From Edaphochlamys debaryana (Eukaryota; Chlorophyta; Chlorophyceae; Chlamydomonadales): a DNA stretch of 64,000 nt. This document shows positions 1-10,012 of this stretch, one piece after another. The position numbers and the translations under genes were made by a program. The stretch spans positions 1 to 64,000 of the forward strand of contig JAEHOE010000242.1 of NCBI GenBank assembly GCA_016858145.1, read 5' to 3'. Each line of letters starts with the position of its first letter. Position 1 is the stretch's first letter. The notes beneath the pieces are model-generated. The model was not told the DNA's origin. It saw only the letters and a program-made list of their open reading frames with translations, and searched no databases.

Positions 1-437
1 GGACAGAGCACAGTACCGTCGCTGTCACAGTATGGTTGCCGGTTGGAGTTGAGGTAGGGGTGCTGGAGGTTGTGGTTGGTCTGCTGGTTGGTGCCGGAGG
101 TACGTCTAGGGTGAGACTAGGGTTGTGACACCAGGGTTTGGCTCGTGAGACACGTGGCATGAGCACCTGAGGTACGGCAAAGAGCCCTTCCGATCGGGGC
201 GACTTAGGCGAACGCCCAGCTTCCGACTGGCAAGTCGGAAGCACTACTTGCTGCGGATCTACTCTGCTGTGACTGTAACTACTAGAGTGTTGCTGCTCTG
301 CTGCCTCTAGCGCCTGCGGCGCAGTCTCTGTGCCATCCGACGACTTCCCGAGGAGCCTTCGCTCGACCCAGCCGCTGAGCCTCAGCGCTGGTCCTAGAAG
401 TGAGCCCAGGCACCGCCTGCGTCTTTGCTCGCCGATT
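1..437 (+). repeat. A1, 5' terminal repeat of element A
   Basis: Matches 13615-14053 from GACAGAGCACAG to GCTCGCCGATT. I see essentially no substitutions, only about five single-base indels, all in short homopolymers within the first 120 bases. Position 1 differs from the T expected by comparison with A2. Unlike the 3' copy, A1 is not followed by the 50-bp B segment. Internal sequence begins at once with TGCTTCCGACTTC. Confidence 0.85.
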
Positions 438-787
438 TGCTTCCGACTTCTCTTTCGTCCGCTGGCGCCGCGCGCTACGGACTTCCAGACTCAATCGCTC
501 CGGGCTCCGCCCGCGCTGCGATCTGGCTTCCAAGGAGGTTTCTAGGAAGTCTAAGCAACAGACTGCGTCTGGTGCTGATAGGCGTGGGCCCGCGGCCGCG
601 CCTCTGCCGATTCCTCAGCTCACGCCTGTGTCCACGACCGCGAGTCGAGCTGCGGCGCGCGAGCTCCGTAGGCAAGAAGAGCAGGAGGCTAATCTCCCGA
701 TCGATCGTTTGGCTGCCCTGCTGAACGCCCGAAACGCAGGTACTCCCATACGCTCGGCACCTGCAAGCCCAACTCGCGGACGAGGCT

Positions 788-1900
788 TTGCTGACCCGCG
801 AACGGCTACAACTGCTCTTCGCGGCAACCCGCTATTTGAGCAAGACCCCACCGGCTCCGCCGGTGCGGGGCGGTCGAACTCCGGAGGCTCCGGTGAGCCT
901 CAACATCGTCGCGCGGCCTTCGGCCGACCTCGCGACTGAGCCAACCTGCAACGACGTTGCAGGTCCTTCTGGCTCCAACTCCGGTGGCAGCGCTGCTGGA
1001 GCGTCTTCGGGACCGGGCCCCGCCCGCGTTCCCTCTCCGCCAGCCCCGCAGCCCTCGGCTGCGGGGGCTCTACCTGCACTCACCGAAGAGCTCGGACATC
1101 GCCTGCCGGCACCGCCCGACGCGCCTGGTGAGCAACAAGATCTCGGCCCGGGCCCCGCCCCGGCCGATCAAGCACAGCCTCCCCAGCCTGCGGCTGCGGG
1201 GGCTCTAGACTTAGCACCTGCTGAGGAGGGCGACGGGGAGCAACCTCCTCCCGCCCCGGCGCTGCCTGCGCCGGCACCTGCTGCCCAGCTAGCTCCCCGG
1301 GCTCCGCCCAGGTGGAGTGAAGACGAAGGCATGGGCGACCGCAACTGCCCCAGCTTTGATGCTAAGCCAACTTCCCTTCCCGCCTTCCTGCAGTCCGCTC
1401 GCCTGTTCGTCAAGCAGTGGGCCATGAGCGACCGAGGCGACAACAAGGCCCTGATAGCCGAGCTCATCCTCGCTGGCATGGCCGGTGGGCTCACCAAGGA
1501 TGGGGGCAACAACCTCAACCTGGTCGTGCAAGGCTGGTGCGCGACCGAGGGCGCCGAGGCCCTGACTGAGCACAAGGACAAGTGGACCCTGCTCCACGCC
1601 GGCGTCGCCAATCCCCCCGAGTACAAGGGCCAGGCCAAGCTCCCTGACCTCAAGCTCGACGCCTGCGAGTACCTGCTGGAGGCCCTGGCCAAGAAGTTCG
1701 GCCGCGAGGACCCCACGTCCAAGAAGAGCTACGACAACTTCGGCGTCGAGCTCCTCGAGGACCCCATGACGGCGGGGCGCCCGCTTCCTCTCCATCGTCA
1801 GGCCCATCAGCGAGGCCAGCATCTCGAGGCGCGTCCGCACCGAGCGCTGGCTCCGGGCCGTCATGGAGTCGCACTGGGTCAAGGCCAGCTTCATGAATGA
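788..1900 (+). CDS. Element A gag-like ORF, N-terminal part
   Basis: Structural (gag-like) protein of element A. The first half is low-complexity Pro/Ala/Gly-rich. The ordered part starts near an in-frame ATG at 1331 (MGDRNCPSFDAKPTSLPAFL) and continues with a helical, charged stretch typical of retrotransposon capsid regions (residues around QSARLFVKQWAMSDRG and ACEYLLEALAKKFG). The reading frame is lost near 1775-1785 in a GGCGGGGCGCCCGC run. After that the sensible protein continues in another frame (next entry). A third frame, about 541-900, also looks coding upstream, with no ATG. No function beyond gag can be supported. Confidence 0.55.
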   Translation: MLTRERLQLLFAATRYLSKTPPAPPVRGGRTPEAPVSLNIVARPSADLATEPTCNDVAGPSGSNSGGSAAGASSGPGPARVPSPPAPQPSAAGALPALTEELGHRLPAPPDAPGEQQDLGPGPAPADQAQPPQPAAAGALDLAPAEEGDGEQPPPAPALPAPAPAAQLAPRAPPRWSEDEGMGDRNCPSFDAKPTSLPAFLQSARLFVKQWAMSDRGDNKALIAELILAGMAGGLTKDGGNNLNLVVQGWCATEGAEALTEHKDKWTLLHAGVANPPEYKGQAKLPDLKLDACEYLLEALAKKFGREDPTSKKSYDNFGVELLEDPMTAGRPLPLHRQAHQRGQHLEARPHRALAPGRHGVALGQGQLHE

Positions 1901-3281
1901 CACCATCAAGGTCAGCTACCTGGGCAAGGAGGACAGCGACCCCACCGCCTGGGACCTCGCTAAGGCCATCGTCCGCTGCCACGAAATCTACAGTGCCTTC
2001 CGGGTCGAGCAGGAGGCCGCCGACAGCAAGGTCAAGGACCCCAAGAAGTTCAAGGCGTTCGCCACGTCTGCTGGCCCCGTCTCCGAGAGCACCAGTGCCC
2101 CCGGCGTGGGCTCGGCTGACATCGCCCGCCTCTCGTCGCAGATCGAGCGCATGGCCAACAGCGTCTCGGCTCTGGCCACGCACTCCGGTCGCCAGGACCA
2201 CGGCAAGGGCTACGGCGGCCAGGCGGGCGGGCGCCAGCAGCAGCAGCAGTCGAGCGGCGGCAGCAAGCCCCGCTGGCCCAAGGCGGAGCCCGGCCCCGCC
2301 ACCGGCTCCACGGGCGACTGCTCCTTCTGCAACGCCAAGCACCACTCGGTGGACTTCTGCACGGCCAACGCCAAGGCCGGCAACCTGACGGCGCTTCCCG
2401 GCCACCCCAAGTCCATCAACATGGACAACGCCTGGGCGGAGCTGGTCCGCAAGAAGCCGGAGTACGCGGCGCTGCTCTCGGCGCCGCGCCAGCAGCAACC
2501 GCAGGGCGACCGCCCCCGCAGGCAGGACTACGCCAAGCCCAAGGACAACAACCGAGGCAAGGGCAACCCGCAGCATGCGGCCTACGCTGCTGAGGCCTCG
2601 CCGTACCTGCAGTCCCAGGCTCCGCCTGCGGCGCTGCACTACGGCCAGGGTCCCGCGTCCTACGGCTACGGCTACGGCTACTCCACGCCGCCGCCCTCGT
2701 CGTACGGCCACAGCTACGGCTACGGCCAGGGCCCTCAGGCTCCGCCTGCAGGTGCCTTCGCGTCCTCGGCCTCCTTCCGGGCCCCGGCGGCCCCGCCGCC
2801 CGGTGTGCCGCCGCCACCGTCCTGGCCCATGGGCTTCGGGGCTCCGCCTTTCTCGCACCCACCGCCATCCTCGTACGCGCCGAGCACGGCGTCCGCTCTG
2901 CACACGGACGTTCTCTCGGTGGCCCAGCACCCGTACAACAGTACGTTCGTCACGTACGTGGAGTACGGCACCCCCGGCGCAGCCCTGGCCACGTCGGCTT
3001 CGGTCTCCCAGCTGGGGGGGGGTATGAGCGCGTGCAACAGCGTCGGCACCTTCGCCAGCAAGGAGACCGGCCCCGCCGTGTCCCCGACTGGGCCGCCAAC
3101 GCCAATCCAGGGCCAGACCGTGTGGCCGCTGCAGGCCCCCCTCGACCGCGGCCTTCAACACCACCAAGGAGCCTATGCCTGCCAGCTTCCGGCAGCTGCC
3201 CCCCGGGCCGCTGCCCAGCTCCATGCGCCTGCCGCCCGTGGAGCAGGTCTCCTTCTCGCACATGAAGGACGGCAGCTCTAA
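1863..3281 (+). CDS. Element A gag-like ORF, C-terminal part with zinc knuckle
   Basis: Continuation of the gag-like protein after the frameshift near 1780. The sensible frame begins just upstream of the ATG at 1863, with a run reading SIVRPISEASISRRV. A canonical zinc knuckle C-X2-C-X4-H-X4-C is visible at about 2330-2372 (CSFCNAKHHSVDFC), the nucleic-acid-binding motif of nucleocapsid proteins. It is followed by a Gln-rich and then a Tyr-Gly/Pro-rich low-complexity stretch. The last 40 or so residues (Gln/His/Ala-rich) are probably out of frame. The real protein appears to continue in the frame of the next ORF after a C-run near 3137-3143. Confidence 0.6.
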   Translation: MESHWVKASFMNDTIKVSYLGKEDSDPTAWDLAKAIVRCHEIYSAFRVEQEAADSKVKDPKKFKAFATSAGPVSESTSAPGVGSADIARLSSQIERMANSVSALATHSGRQDHGKGYGGQAGGRQQQQQSSGGSKPRWPKAEPGPATGSTGDCSFCNAKHHSVDFCTANAKAGNLTALPGHPKSINMDNAWAELVRKKPEYAALLSAPRQQQPQGDRPRRQDYAKPKDNNRGKGNPQHAAYAAEASPYLQSQAPPAALHYGQGPASYGYGYGYSTPPPSSYGHSYGYGQGPQAPPAGAFASSASFRAPAAPPPGVPPPPSWPMGFGAPPFSHPPPSSYAPSTASALHTDVLSVAQHPYNSTFVTYVEYGTPGAALATSASVSQLGGGMSACNSVGTFASKETGPAVSPTGPPTPIQGQTVWPLQAPLDRGLQHHQGAYACQLPAAAPRAAAQLHAPAARGAGLLLAHEGRQL

Positions 3282-5823
3282 CGTCCGCTTCGGCCCCATG
3301 GCTCCGGGCAAGACGGCGGCGGCGCTCGAGATCCTGGGCAAGATGATGGCCGAGCTGCTGGATCTGCTCAAGGCCCCCGAGGTGGTGCCCGAGGCCTCCG
3401 CCCTCGCCTGCTCATCTACGGCCGCCACCGCCGGCTCCAAGATGGAGGAGATCAAGCAGTACCTGAAGAGCGAGCTCGCCAGCTCCCTTCACTACGTCGA
3501 CAACAGCGACCCCAAGCGCGGCGCTGGCCTGCTCAAGGCCGACGGCACCCTGATCTTCCCTCCCGGCATCGGGCCAGACACCATGTGCAACACGGTGGGT
3601 CTGATGGTCCAGAGCTTGTACGAAAACCTTGGCGTCAAGCTGGAGCCCTGTAACGCCGGCGTCAAGTCCCTGCGCCAGAGCAGCCGACCCCTCGGCATCG
3701 CCCGCGTATGGAACGTCATCACGCCTGGCACCGCGTCCGAGCTGCGCGTCTGCGGGGACTTCCTGGTCGTCCCCGACGACTGGGCGGCCGGCCTCTTCAC
3801 CATGCTGTGGGGCGGGCCCCTCTTCCACCAGTGCGGCATGCTGTACGACTACTACCCGCGCCCGCACCTCCGCTTCCGCTCCGGGCTGCACCAGGGCGAC
3901 GAGACCATCAACGGCCACGTGGCGCTGGTTCCGGCCCCGCCGGAGCTGGAGAAGGTGGCAGCCTCGCTCCGCGCCTGCTACGCCACGGCCCTGCTGCCCT
4001 CTGAGCCCTCGCCACCCCCGGTGGACGAGGCCGAGGCCCGGCTCAAGACCGTCTCCGTGCACATCCCCACCGTACGGTTCGATCCCAGCGACTGCGCTCG
4101 CCCGCTGGCGTCTGCGCTGGGGCTGAGCGACCGCCGCATTCGCATATGGGACTGGAGCCCCGCGGACGGCGCCAGCGTGGCCTTCGCCACCAGCCTCGAC
4201 ACTGCGGAGGAGCTGGACGAGGAGGAGATGCTCGTGTACGAGGACGAGGAGCTGGCGGAGGCTGACGCGCGTGGGGAGCTGTCAGGGCCCCAACTCGAGG
4301 AGGTGGAGCCGCACCACACCCAAGTGCCTACGTCCGCCGCCTCGGCTCCGCCGAAGGGGGGCCCCGAGGTCCAGGCCCTGGCCACGCACGACCACCCAAG
4401 ACGCCCCGCCTCATCCCGAGATGAAGGGCGTCAGTCCAGCCGCGGCCGCTCCCGCTCCCGCGACCGAGGTGCTGAGAGCCGAGGCCGTGACCACGAGCGC
4501 GAGCGTTCAGGTGACCGTCAACCCCGCCGCAGTGGCAGTGGTGGAGCTGGCGGCCGCCGACCTTCGGGCTCTCCACAGAGGTCCCGCAGCCGATCCCCTG
4601 GGACGCCTGGACGGCTCTCAGGCTCACGCCGCCCCTGCACCCTCTGCGGCTGTCTGCGCGAGGCGACGAAGCTGCAGGCTTACCGAGATCTGGCCGTCTT
4701 CCCCGGTCACGAGAACTACCGAGGTGCTGGCCCCAGGCTCGGCAACCCGCTGCGCTACCCACCTTGGTTGCGGCACAGCCAGGACTACTGCCTGCTGCAC
4801 GCCTTGCTGGCGGACCCACGCTGCTGCGGTGGACCCCGGAGCTGCAGGACTCGCTCGGCAGCCTGGACATCAAGGGCTTCTTCCAGCCCATTAACGAGGT
4901 CGATCTGCAACCATGGCCTGAGGACCTGCCTGCGCTCCCCCTGGCCAAGGCGTACGACCGAGGGTGACAAGCAGCTTCGCCATGAGTGCCGGTGGACGGA
5001 GGAGGTGCTGGCGCGCATGGGTCCCGACCTGGATCGCCCCAGGGTCTCCGTCTACCGCCAGAGTGAGCGCCACGTCCACTCCAGTACCTACTTCATCGGT
5101 GCGTACATCGACTGGTGCCGTAAGCTCCGGGACTGGCTCGCCTTCAAGGGGCAGACCATCGGCTGGCGGGAGCAGCGACCGCTCCCGGCACCTCAGCCTG
5201 CCCCGCCACCGCCTCGCAAGGAGCGCAGCCGGCCCCCTGAGGTGCCCCCTGCCGCAGCCGCCGGGCCCTCGACCTCGGCGACGCCCCAGCACGACGCCGC
5301 GGCGGCGGGTCCCAGCGGCAGCGCCCAGGTGCGCAACCGAGAAGCGCTTGAGGCTGGCGCCCAAGTCCCGCCTGCGGTGCCCTCACCCAAGCGCCAAGCG
5401 ACCGCGATCCCCGCGACTCGGGCTCCGCCCGCAGCTCCGGAGGTGGCAGCTTCGGCGGACCAAGGCCCGCGTCCCGCGGGGGCCGAGCTCGCCCCCAAGG
5501 CCCCGGTGCTGACTGCGGCACTGGCGTCGCGGTACCCTTACCTGCCGCCACCGCTGCCTGCCCCAATAGTCCGCGATGCCCTCGTGCCTCCGCTACCGGC
5601 CCGAGCAACCTGGTTCGGACCCCCAAGCCCTGCCGGCCAGCCAGCAGGCCTACATGTGGCGCCGGGCTTCGGCTATCATGGTAGGAGACGTGATCTTCGG
5701 CGAAGGCTGCGCGGACACGTATCAGCGCTATACGGAACGCGAAGCCGCGGTCGCCCTGCCGAGGCCGCCGCCTCCCGTCTGCGTCCTGGCATCCGCCTGC
5801 TACCACGGGTCCTCACTCACTGA
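3175..5823 (+). CDS. Element A ORF of unknown function between gag and pol
   Basis: Large ORF with ATG at 3175, in frame with coding-looking sequence slightly upstream (AFNTTKEPMPASFRQ). The first third is a globular-looking region with alternating hydrophobic and charged residues. The middle is an Arg/Ser-rich block (about 4430-4630) followed by a Cys-containing segment. The end is Pro/Ala-rich. Between about 4820 and 4970 the plausible protein lies in another frame (reading LQDSLGSLDIKGFFQPINEV) and then returns, which implies two compensating indels. It overlaps the next ORF by about 250 nt in a different frame. I recognise no domain. It may be part of a gag-pol precursor. Confidence 0.5.
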   Translation: MPASFRQLPPGPLPSSMRLPPVEQVSFSHMKDGSSNVRFGPMAPGKTAAALEILGKMMAELLDLLKAPEVVPEASALACSSTAATAGSKMEEIKQYLKSELASSLHYVDNSDPKRGAGLLKADGTLIFPPGIGPDTMCNTVGLMVQSLYENLGVKLEPCNAGVKSLRQSSRPLGIARVWNVITPGTASELRVCGDFLVVPDDWAAGLFTMLWGGPLFHQCGMLYDYYPRPHLRFRSGLHQGDETINGHVALVPAPPELEKVAASLRACYATALLPSEPSPPPVDEAEARLKTVSVHIPTVRFDPSDCARPLASALGLSDRRIRIWDWSPADGASVAFATSLDTAEELDEEEMLVYEDEELAEADARGELSGPQLEEVEPHHTQVPTSAASAPPKGGPEVQALATHDHPRRPASSRDEGRQSSRGRSRSRDRGAESRGRDHERERSGDRQPRRSGSGGAGGRRPSGSPQRSRSRSPGTPGRLSGSRRPCTLCGCLREATKLQAYRDLAVFPGHENYRGAGPRLGNPLRYPPWLRHSQDYCLLHALLADPRCCGGPRSCRTRSAAWTSRASSSPLTRSICNHGLRTCLRSPWPRRTTEGDKQLRHECRWTEEVLARMGPDLDRPRVSVYRQSERHVHSSTYFIGAYIDWCRKLRDWLAFKGQTIGWREQRPLPAPQPAPPPPRKERSRPPEVPPAAAAGPSTSATPQHDAAAAGPSGSAQVRNREALEAGAQVPPAVPSPKRQATAIPATRAPPAAPEVAASADQGPRPAGAELAPKAPVLTAALASRYPYLPPPLPAPIVRDALVPPLPARATWFGPPSPAGQPAGLHVAPGFGYHGRRRDLRRRLRGHVSALYGTRSRGRPAEAAASRLRPGIRLLPRVLTH

Positions 5824-8800
5824 CGACGTCACGCCCATGGACCGCAACGACCTGTGCACCGGTCTGCTGTTTGGCGACAACGAGCGATCCCGGTGGGAGT
5901 CACAAGGCCTCCCCAAGATCGAGATCACGTGCGCGGGGTTCGACATCACGTCGGCGTCGTACAGCGTCGACATGGGCCTCACCGGGGCATGCTGCCTCAT
6001 GCGGCAAGACCTCTTCAACGGCGTTCCTGTCGCCGTGCTGCAAGACACAGCGGTCACTACCGCCGGTCTCTACCACGAAGACGAGGTGATCAAGGTCTTC
6101 GGAGCGCGCGGTGTCAAGAAGTCGTGCTACTCCACCAAGCGCACGGCACGCGACGTACGCATCTTCATCAACGGCACCCTGGGATGCGACGGCGCCCCAG
6201 GTGAACCCGCAGCGATCATGGTGCAAGTGCCCGTAGCACCCGTCCTGCCCGTGGAGGACCTGCCCTACGGCATCGTGTTTGGGCGCCCATTCCTCTCCCT
6301 GCTGCGGGCAAACATCAGCGTCCGCACCTCAGGCGACGAGTACTGGCTGAGCTACCCCGTCGACGACACCGCCTCCTGGCGCACTCGGCTCTGGCTCTGC
6401 AACCGGTACACGGACAACGCCATCCGCTTCTGCGCCCTAGCGACGGCCCCGGCTTCGAGCAGGGGGGGGGTAGAGCCCGAGCCCGAGTCGGAGCCCGAGC
6501 CTGAGTCCAAGCTCTCCTCGTCTGCAAAGCTGCTCGAGCCGGCCCCGCCGCTCGCGACCATGCCCGGGGACGAGCAACCCGACTCTGCCAGTGGTAACTC
6601 CGGCCCCGGGCCCGCCGGCGAGCGGGATGGGAAGGCGCTGCCCGACAGCAAGTGCAGTGCGACTCCGCGCCAGCTGCCCTTCTGGGTCAAGGCCAACACC
6701 CCCGCCAAGCGCAGCATCAACGGGCCCGGCGCCGCCGGTCGCAGCCCCGCTGCGGAGCCCCTCGAGACTGGTGAGTCCTCGGCTCCCGGCACCGCCGGTA
6801 CTGAGTCGCAGGCCAAGGGCTCCAGCTCCCTCCCCAGCTGCGGCCTGATTGACCATGACGTCTACGGCGTGTCCTTCACTCGTGCCCTGCACCTGCTCTG
6901 CGATCTCGGTGCCCGCACGATTGCTTACGGTGCCACCACCTTCGGCATCTGGGTTCCCCTCCCGCACTGCCCCAGGGCCATCGCGCGCCTGATCGCGGCC
7001 AGCCCTGTCTACGGCCCCGTGCAGCCGTACGACACCTTCGGTGCCAACACCACCGACACCGAGTATGAGGACTGGCACTCGACCAGCAGTGAGGAGGAGT
7101 CTGATGATGACGCGGAGCTAGACGAGCAGCTGGATGACTGGATGGAGCACGTCCAGTGGAGGCTGGGCTGCATGATCCTGCGTCGCGTCACGCGCAGCAT
7201 CAACCGCAAGCTGGCCCGCCAAGCGAGGCGCGAGCTGCGCCGACGGGAGGAGCTGCGTGCGCAGGCCTTCGCTGCTATGGAGCAGGCCCGTCGCCGGTAC
7301 CTGAGCCTGGTCAAGCGACAGCTCCTGCAGCAACGGGCGGAGCGCTGGGCGGCCACGGCGGGCGCCAAGGTGTCCAAGCCCAGGTACGCACCGCCCGACG
7401 CCAACACCAAGTCGGCGACTCCGGCGCGCTGGCGCCTCAACAGCTACAAGACCTTCACCTTCGCCATCGTGATGCTGGTCTTCCTGGGCTGCTGGCGGTT
7501 GTCGGACGCGACGCCCAACTGCGTCCCGCATCCGGCTTACCCTCAGGGGGGGCAGTGGCTGCCTCCGAGCTGGGCGCAGCTGGAGCAGTCGCCCGCCACC
7601 ACCCCGCTGGAGCAAGCCATGCGGCGCATCCAGCTGCGCGACCCGGCACCGCCGGCGAGGCGCTCGCCGCCCCAGGCCCCGCCTGCGGGCTCTCCCTCGG
7701 CTGACACACCTCTAGCAGAGCCACCGAGCACCTTTGTCACGGGCACCGCACCTGCAAACGCATCTGGTGTAGAGAGGCCTGCGGCTCCGCCGACAGAGCC
7801 GCCTGACGTAGCTGCACTTGGACCTTCTCCCGCGAATGTGACGACTCCCGACGGGGCTAGGACACCGCCCGAAGACTCCACTTTAGTCAAGCAGGAGGCA
7901 GGCTATACCTTGTGCATACGTCCGGACATGACCGAGGCACAGCGTGACGATCTGAGAGCGTTGTTTGGCAAGTACGATCACTTGTTCGCGCGGAGTCTGA
8001 AGGACATCGGGTGCTATAGAGGCGAGTTGGGGCCAGTGAGACTCGAACTCAAGCACAACAACCCGATATTCGAAGCCCCGCGACGACATTCGGCTGCCGA
8101 GCGGTTGGTCGAGGATGCCAAGTGCCGCGAGCTGTACGATGCCGACATTATCGAGCCGTCCAACTCCACGCAATACGCGATGAATGTAACCCTGCCACGT
8201 AAGAAGGGAATTGACGGTTCGTACGAATCCAACGAGTACCGCTATTGTGCGGACGCGCGCCGTATAAATGCAGCGAGCGTGCGCGATTATTTCCGACCGC
8301 CAGCGCCGGAAGACCTGTTCGATCGCATCCTGGGCGCGCGATTCATTACTAAGTGCGACTGCCGCGCCGCGTTCAACCAACTGCCGCTCGCCGAGGAGGA
8401 TCGCGATAAGACCTCGTTCTGGTGGAACAACACCCTCTGGCGGTACAAACGGTTGATGTACGGCGCCGTCAACGCCACGGCAGCTTGGCAGCGAGTACTT
8501 TCGCACCACGTGCGGAAGTACGGCCTGCAGGACTGCGTGTACCTTTTTGTCGACGACGCCGCAGTAACCGGCCGTACGGCAGAGGAGCACGAGCAGAATC
8601 TCGCGCGGTTCCTCGCAATGTTGGACGAGATCAACATCAAGCTGCATCCCGACAAGACCGTAGTCGCGGCAGACAAGATAGAGTTCCTGGGCCACATGGT
8701 GAGCGCTGACGGGCTCCGCCCGGTTCAGGCCAAGGTCGCTGCGATCCAAGCCATCCAGCCCCCTCGCTCGCTGACCGAGCTCCAAGCCCTGCTCGGCCTC

Positions 8801-10012
8801 TGCAACTACTATCGTTGTTACATCCCCCGCTTCGCCTGCATCGCCAACCCGCTCTACGAGCTCACCAAGAAGGGCGTCACGTGGGGTCCCGAAACCTGGC
8901 AGCCGCACCACCAGGAGGCCTTGGACCAGCTCAAGGCCGAGTTCTCGACCAACGACCGGCTGCTGCGCAAGCCTGATCCCAACCGTCAACTGATCCTGCA
9001 CACTGACTTTTCCAATGTAGGCATCAGCGCCGTCCTAGGCCAACTGGATGACGAAGGGCACGAGTACATGGTAGCCTGCATCTCGCGCTCACTCAACGTG
9101 CACGAGCGCAACTACACCTCCTACAAGGGTGAGATGCTGGCTGCCTGCTGGGCAATGAAGATGCTGCGCCCCTACCTGATAGGCCCACGCTTCATCCTGG
9201 TCACCGACCACGCGCCCCTGCTCTGGCTGATGGAGAACCAAAACCTAGTGGGGCAGTACGCTCGCTGGGCACTCTTGATGCAAGAGTACGACTTCGATGT
9301 CGCCCATCGGCCAGGCCAGCTCCACTATAACGCTGACACCCTCAGCCGCTCGCCTCTGCCCTCGAGCGCTGATGGCTCTGGAGCCCGCATGGATGAGGAC
9401 TCCGACGCCAAGCCGCCGCCACCTCGGCTCGTCCCGTATCCGACCGTCACGCCCTCGGCGCAACCCACGGCGCTCATGTCTGCAGTCCAAGCCCTGGCGC
9501 TGCGCGCTCGCGAGGAGTACTCCCTGCTGGCCACCGTCACGGGACAGGGCTCCGCCCTCGCGCCCTCTCCCGACGAGTGGCTCGCTGGCGGCAACGGCAC
9601 GGCCTCTGACCCCGTCGAGCGCTTCGCCGACCCCGAGTGCACTGCGGCTCAGCTCCTGACCCGACAGGCCAACCTCACCGCCAACCGCGTCGTGCGCGAG
9701 GCCCGAGACGCCCTCCGGGCGACCCCGCTTTCGCCGCCGCGTCCCCGCCGAGTTGCCGAGGGCCGCACCGCCGCCCTCGACACCAGTCTGCTCTCGCACC
9801 ACTTCCTGGAGCACGCCCTCACGGAAGGGCTGGTAATCGTGGAGTGCGGCACCTCCGCCGCCACGGGCCTCGAGGCCTGCCTCCGGGCGGGCTGGACCGT
9901 GCGCCGTTATCACACCCTGGGCGCGCCCCGCGCAAGAGCATTCGCTGCTGCGCCGCCGCCTGGGCTGGCTCCGTGCCTCCTTTCCCCGACAGCTTCGCGG
10001 CTCCGCCGTTGA
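5576..10012 (+). CDS. Element A pol: protease, reverse transcriptase, RNase H, start of methyltransferase-like domain
   Basis: ATG at 5576. A retropepsin-like region surrounds residue 132 (SVDMGLTGACC, an atypical D-x-G with Met) and ends in YGIVFGRPFL. A hydrophobic segment at residues 627-642 (FTFAIVMLVFLGCW) could span a membrane, which is unusual in a pol protein. Reverse transcriptase follows: RYCADARRIN, then KCDCRAAFNQL with a catalytic-type Asp, then FVDD at residues 991-994 as the YVDD-type active site. RNase H shows LILHTDFSNVG (D1144), SYKGEMLAACWA (Glu) and LVTDHAPLLW (Asp). After a linker the ORF enters a methyltransferase-like motif I (IVECGTSAATGLEACLRAG). The frame breaks near 9925-9930. 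Residues after LGAPR are out of frame, and homology to element B resumes one frame over. Confidence 0.85.
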   Translation: MPSCLRYRPEQPGSDPQALPASQQAYMWRRASAIMVGDVIFGEGCADTYQRYTEREAAVALPRPPPPVCVLASACYHGSSLTDDVTPMDRNDLCTGLLFGDNERSRWESQGLPKIEITCAGFDITSASYSVDMGLTGACCLMRQDLFNGVPVAVLQDTAVTTAGLYHEDEVIKVFGARGVKKSCYSTKRTARDVRIFINGTLGCDGAPGEPAAIMVQVPVAPVLPVEDLPYGIVFGRPFLSLLRANISVRTSGDEYWLSYPVDDTASWRTRLWLCNRYTDNAIRFCALATAPASSRGGVEPEPESEPEPESKLSSSAKLLEPAPPLATMPGDEQPDSASGNSGPGPAGERDGKALPDSKCSATPRQLPFWVKANTPAKRSINGPGAAGRSPAAEPLETGESSAPGTAGTESQAKGSSSLPSCGLIDHDVYGVSFTRALHLLCDLGARTIAYGATTFGIWVPLPHCPRAIARLIAASPVYGPVQPYDTFGANTTDTEYEDWHSTSSEEESDDDAELDEQLDDWMEHVQWRLGCMILRRVTRSINRKLARQARRELRRREELRAQAFAAMEQARRRYLSLVKRQLLQQRAERWAATAGAKVSKPRYAPPDANTKSATPARWRLNSYKTFTFAIVMLVFLGCWRLSDATPNCVPHPAYPQGGQWLPPSWAQLEQSPATTPLEQAMRRIQLRDPAPPARRSPPQAPPAGSPSADTPLAEPPSTFVTGTAPANASGVERPAAPPTEPPDVAALGPSPANVTTPDGARTPPEDSTLVKQEAGYTLCIRPDMTEAQRDDLRALFGKYDHLFARSLKDIGCYRGELGPVRLELKHNNPIFEAPRRHSAAERLVEDAKCRELYDADIIEPSNSTQYAMNVTLPRKKGIDGSYESNEYRYCADARRINAASVRDYFRPPAPEDLFDRILGARFITKCDCRAAFNQLPLAEEDRDKTSFWWNNTLWRYKRLMYGAVNATAAWQRVLSHHVRKYGLQDCVYLFVDDAAVTGRTAEEHEQNLARFLAMLDEINIKLHPDKTVVAADKIEFLGHMVSADGLRPVQAKVAAIQAIQPPRSLTELQALLGLCNYYRCYIPRFACIANPLYELTKKGVTWGPETWQPHHQEALDQLKAEFSTNDRLLRKPDPNRQLILHTDFSNVGISAVLGQLDDEGHEYMVACISRSLNVHERNYTSYKGEMLAACWAMKMLRPYLIGPRFILVTDHAPLLWLMENQNLVGQYARWALLMQEYDFDVAHRPGQLHYNADTLSRSPLPSSADGSGARMDEDSDAKPPPPRLVPYPTVTPSAQPTALMSAVQALALRAREEYSLLATVTGQGSALAPSPDEWLAGGNGTASDPVERFADPECTAAQLLTRQANLTANRVVREARDALRATPLSPPRPRRVAEGRTAALDTSLLSHHFLEHALTEGLVIVECGTSAATGLEACLRAGWTVRRYHTLGAPRARAFAAAPPPGLAPCLLSPTASRLRR

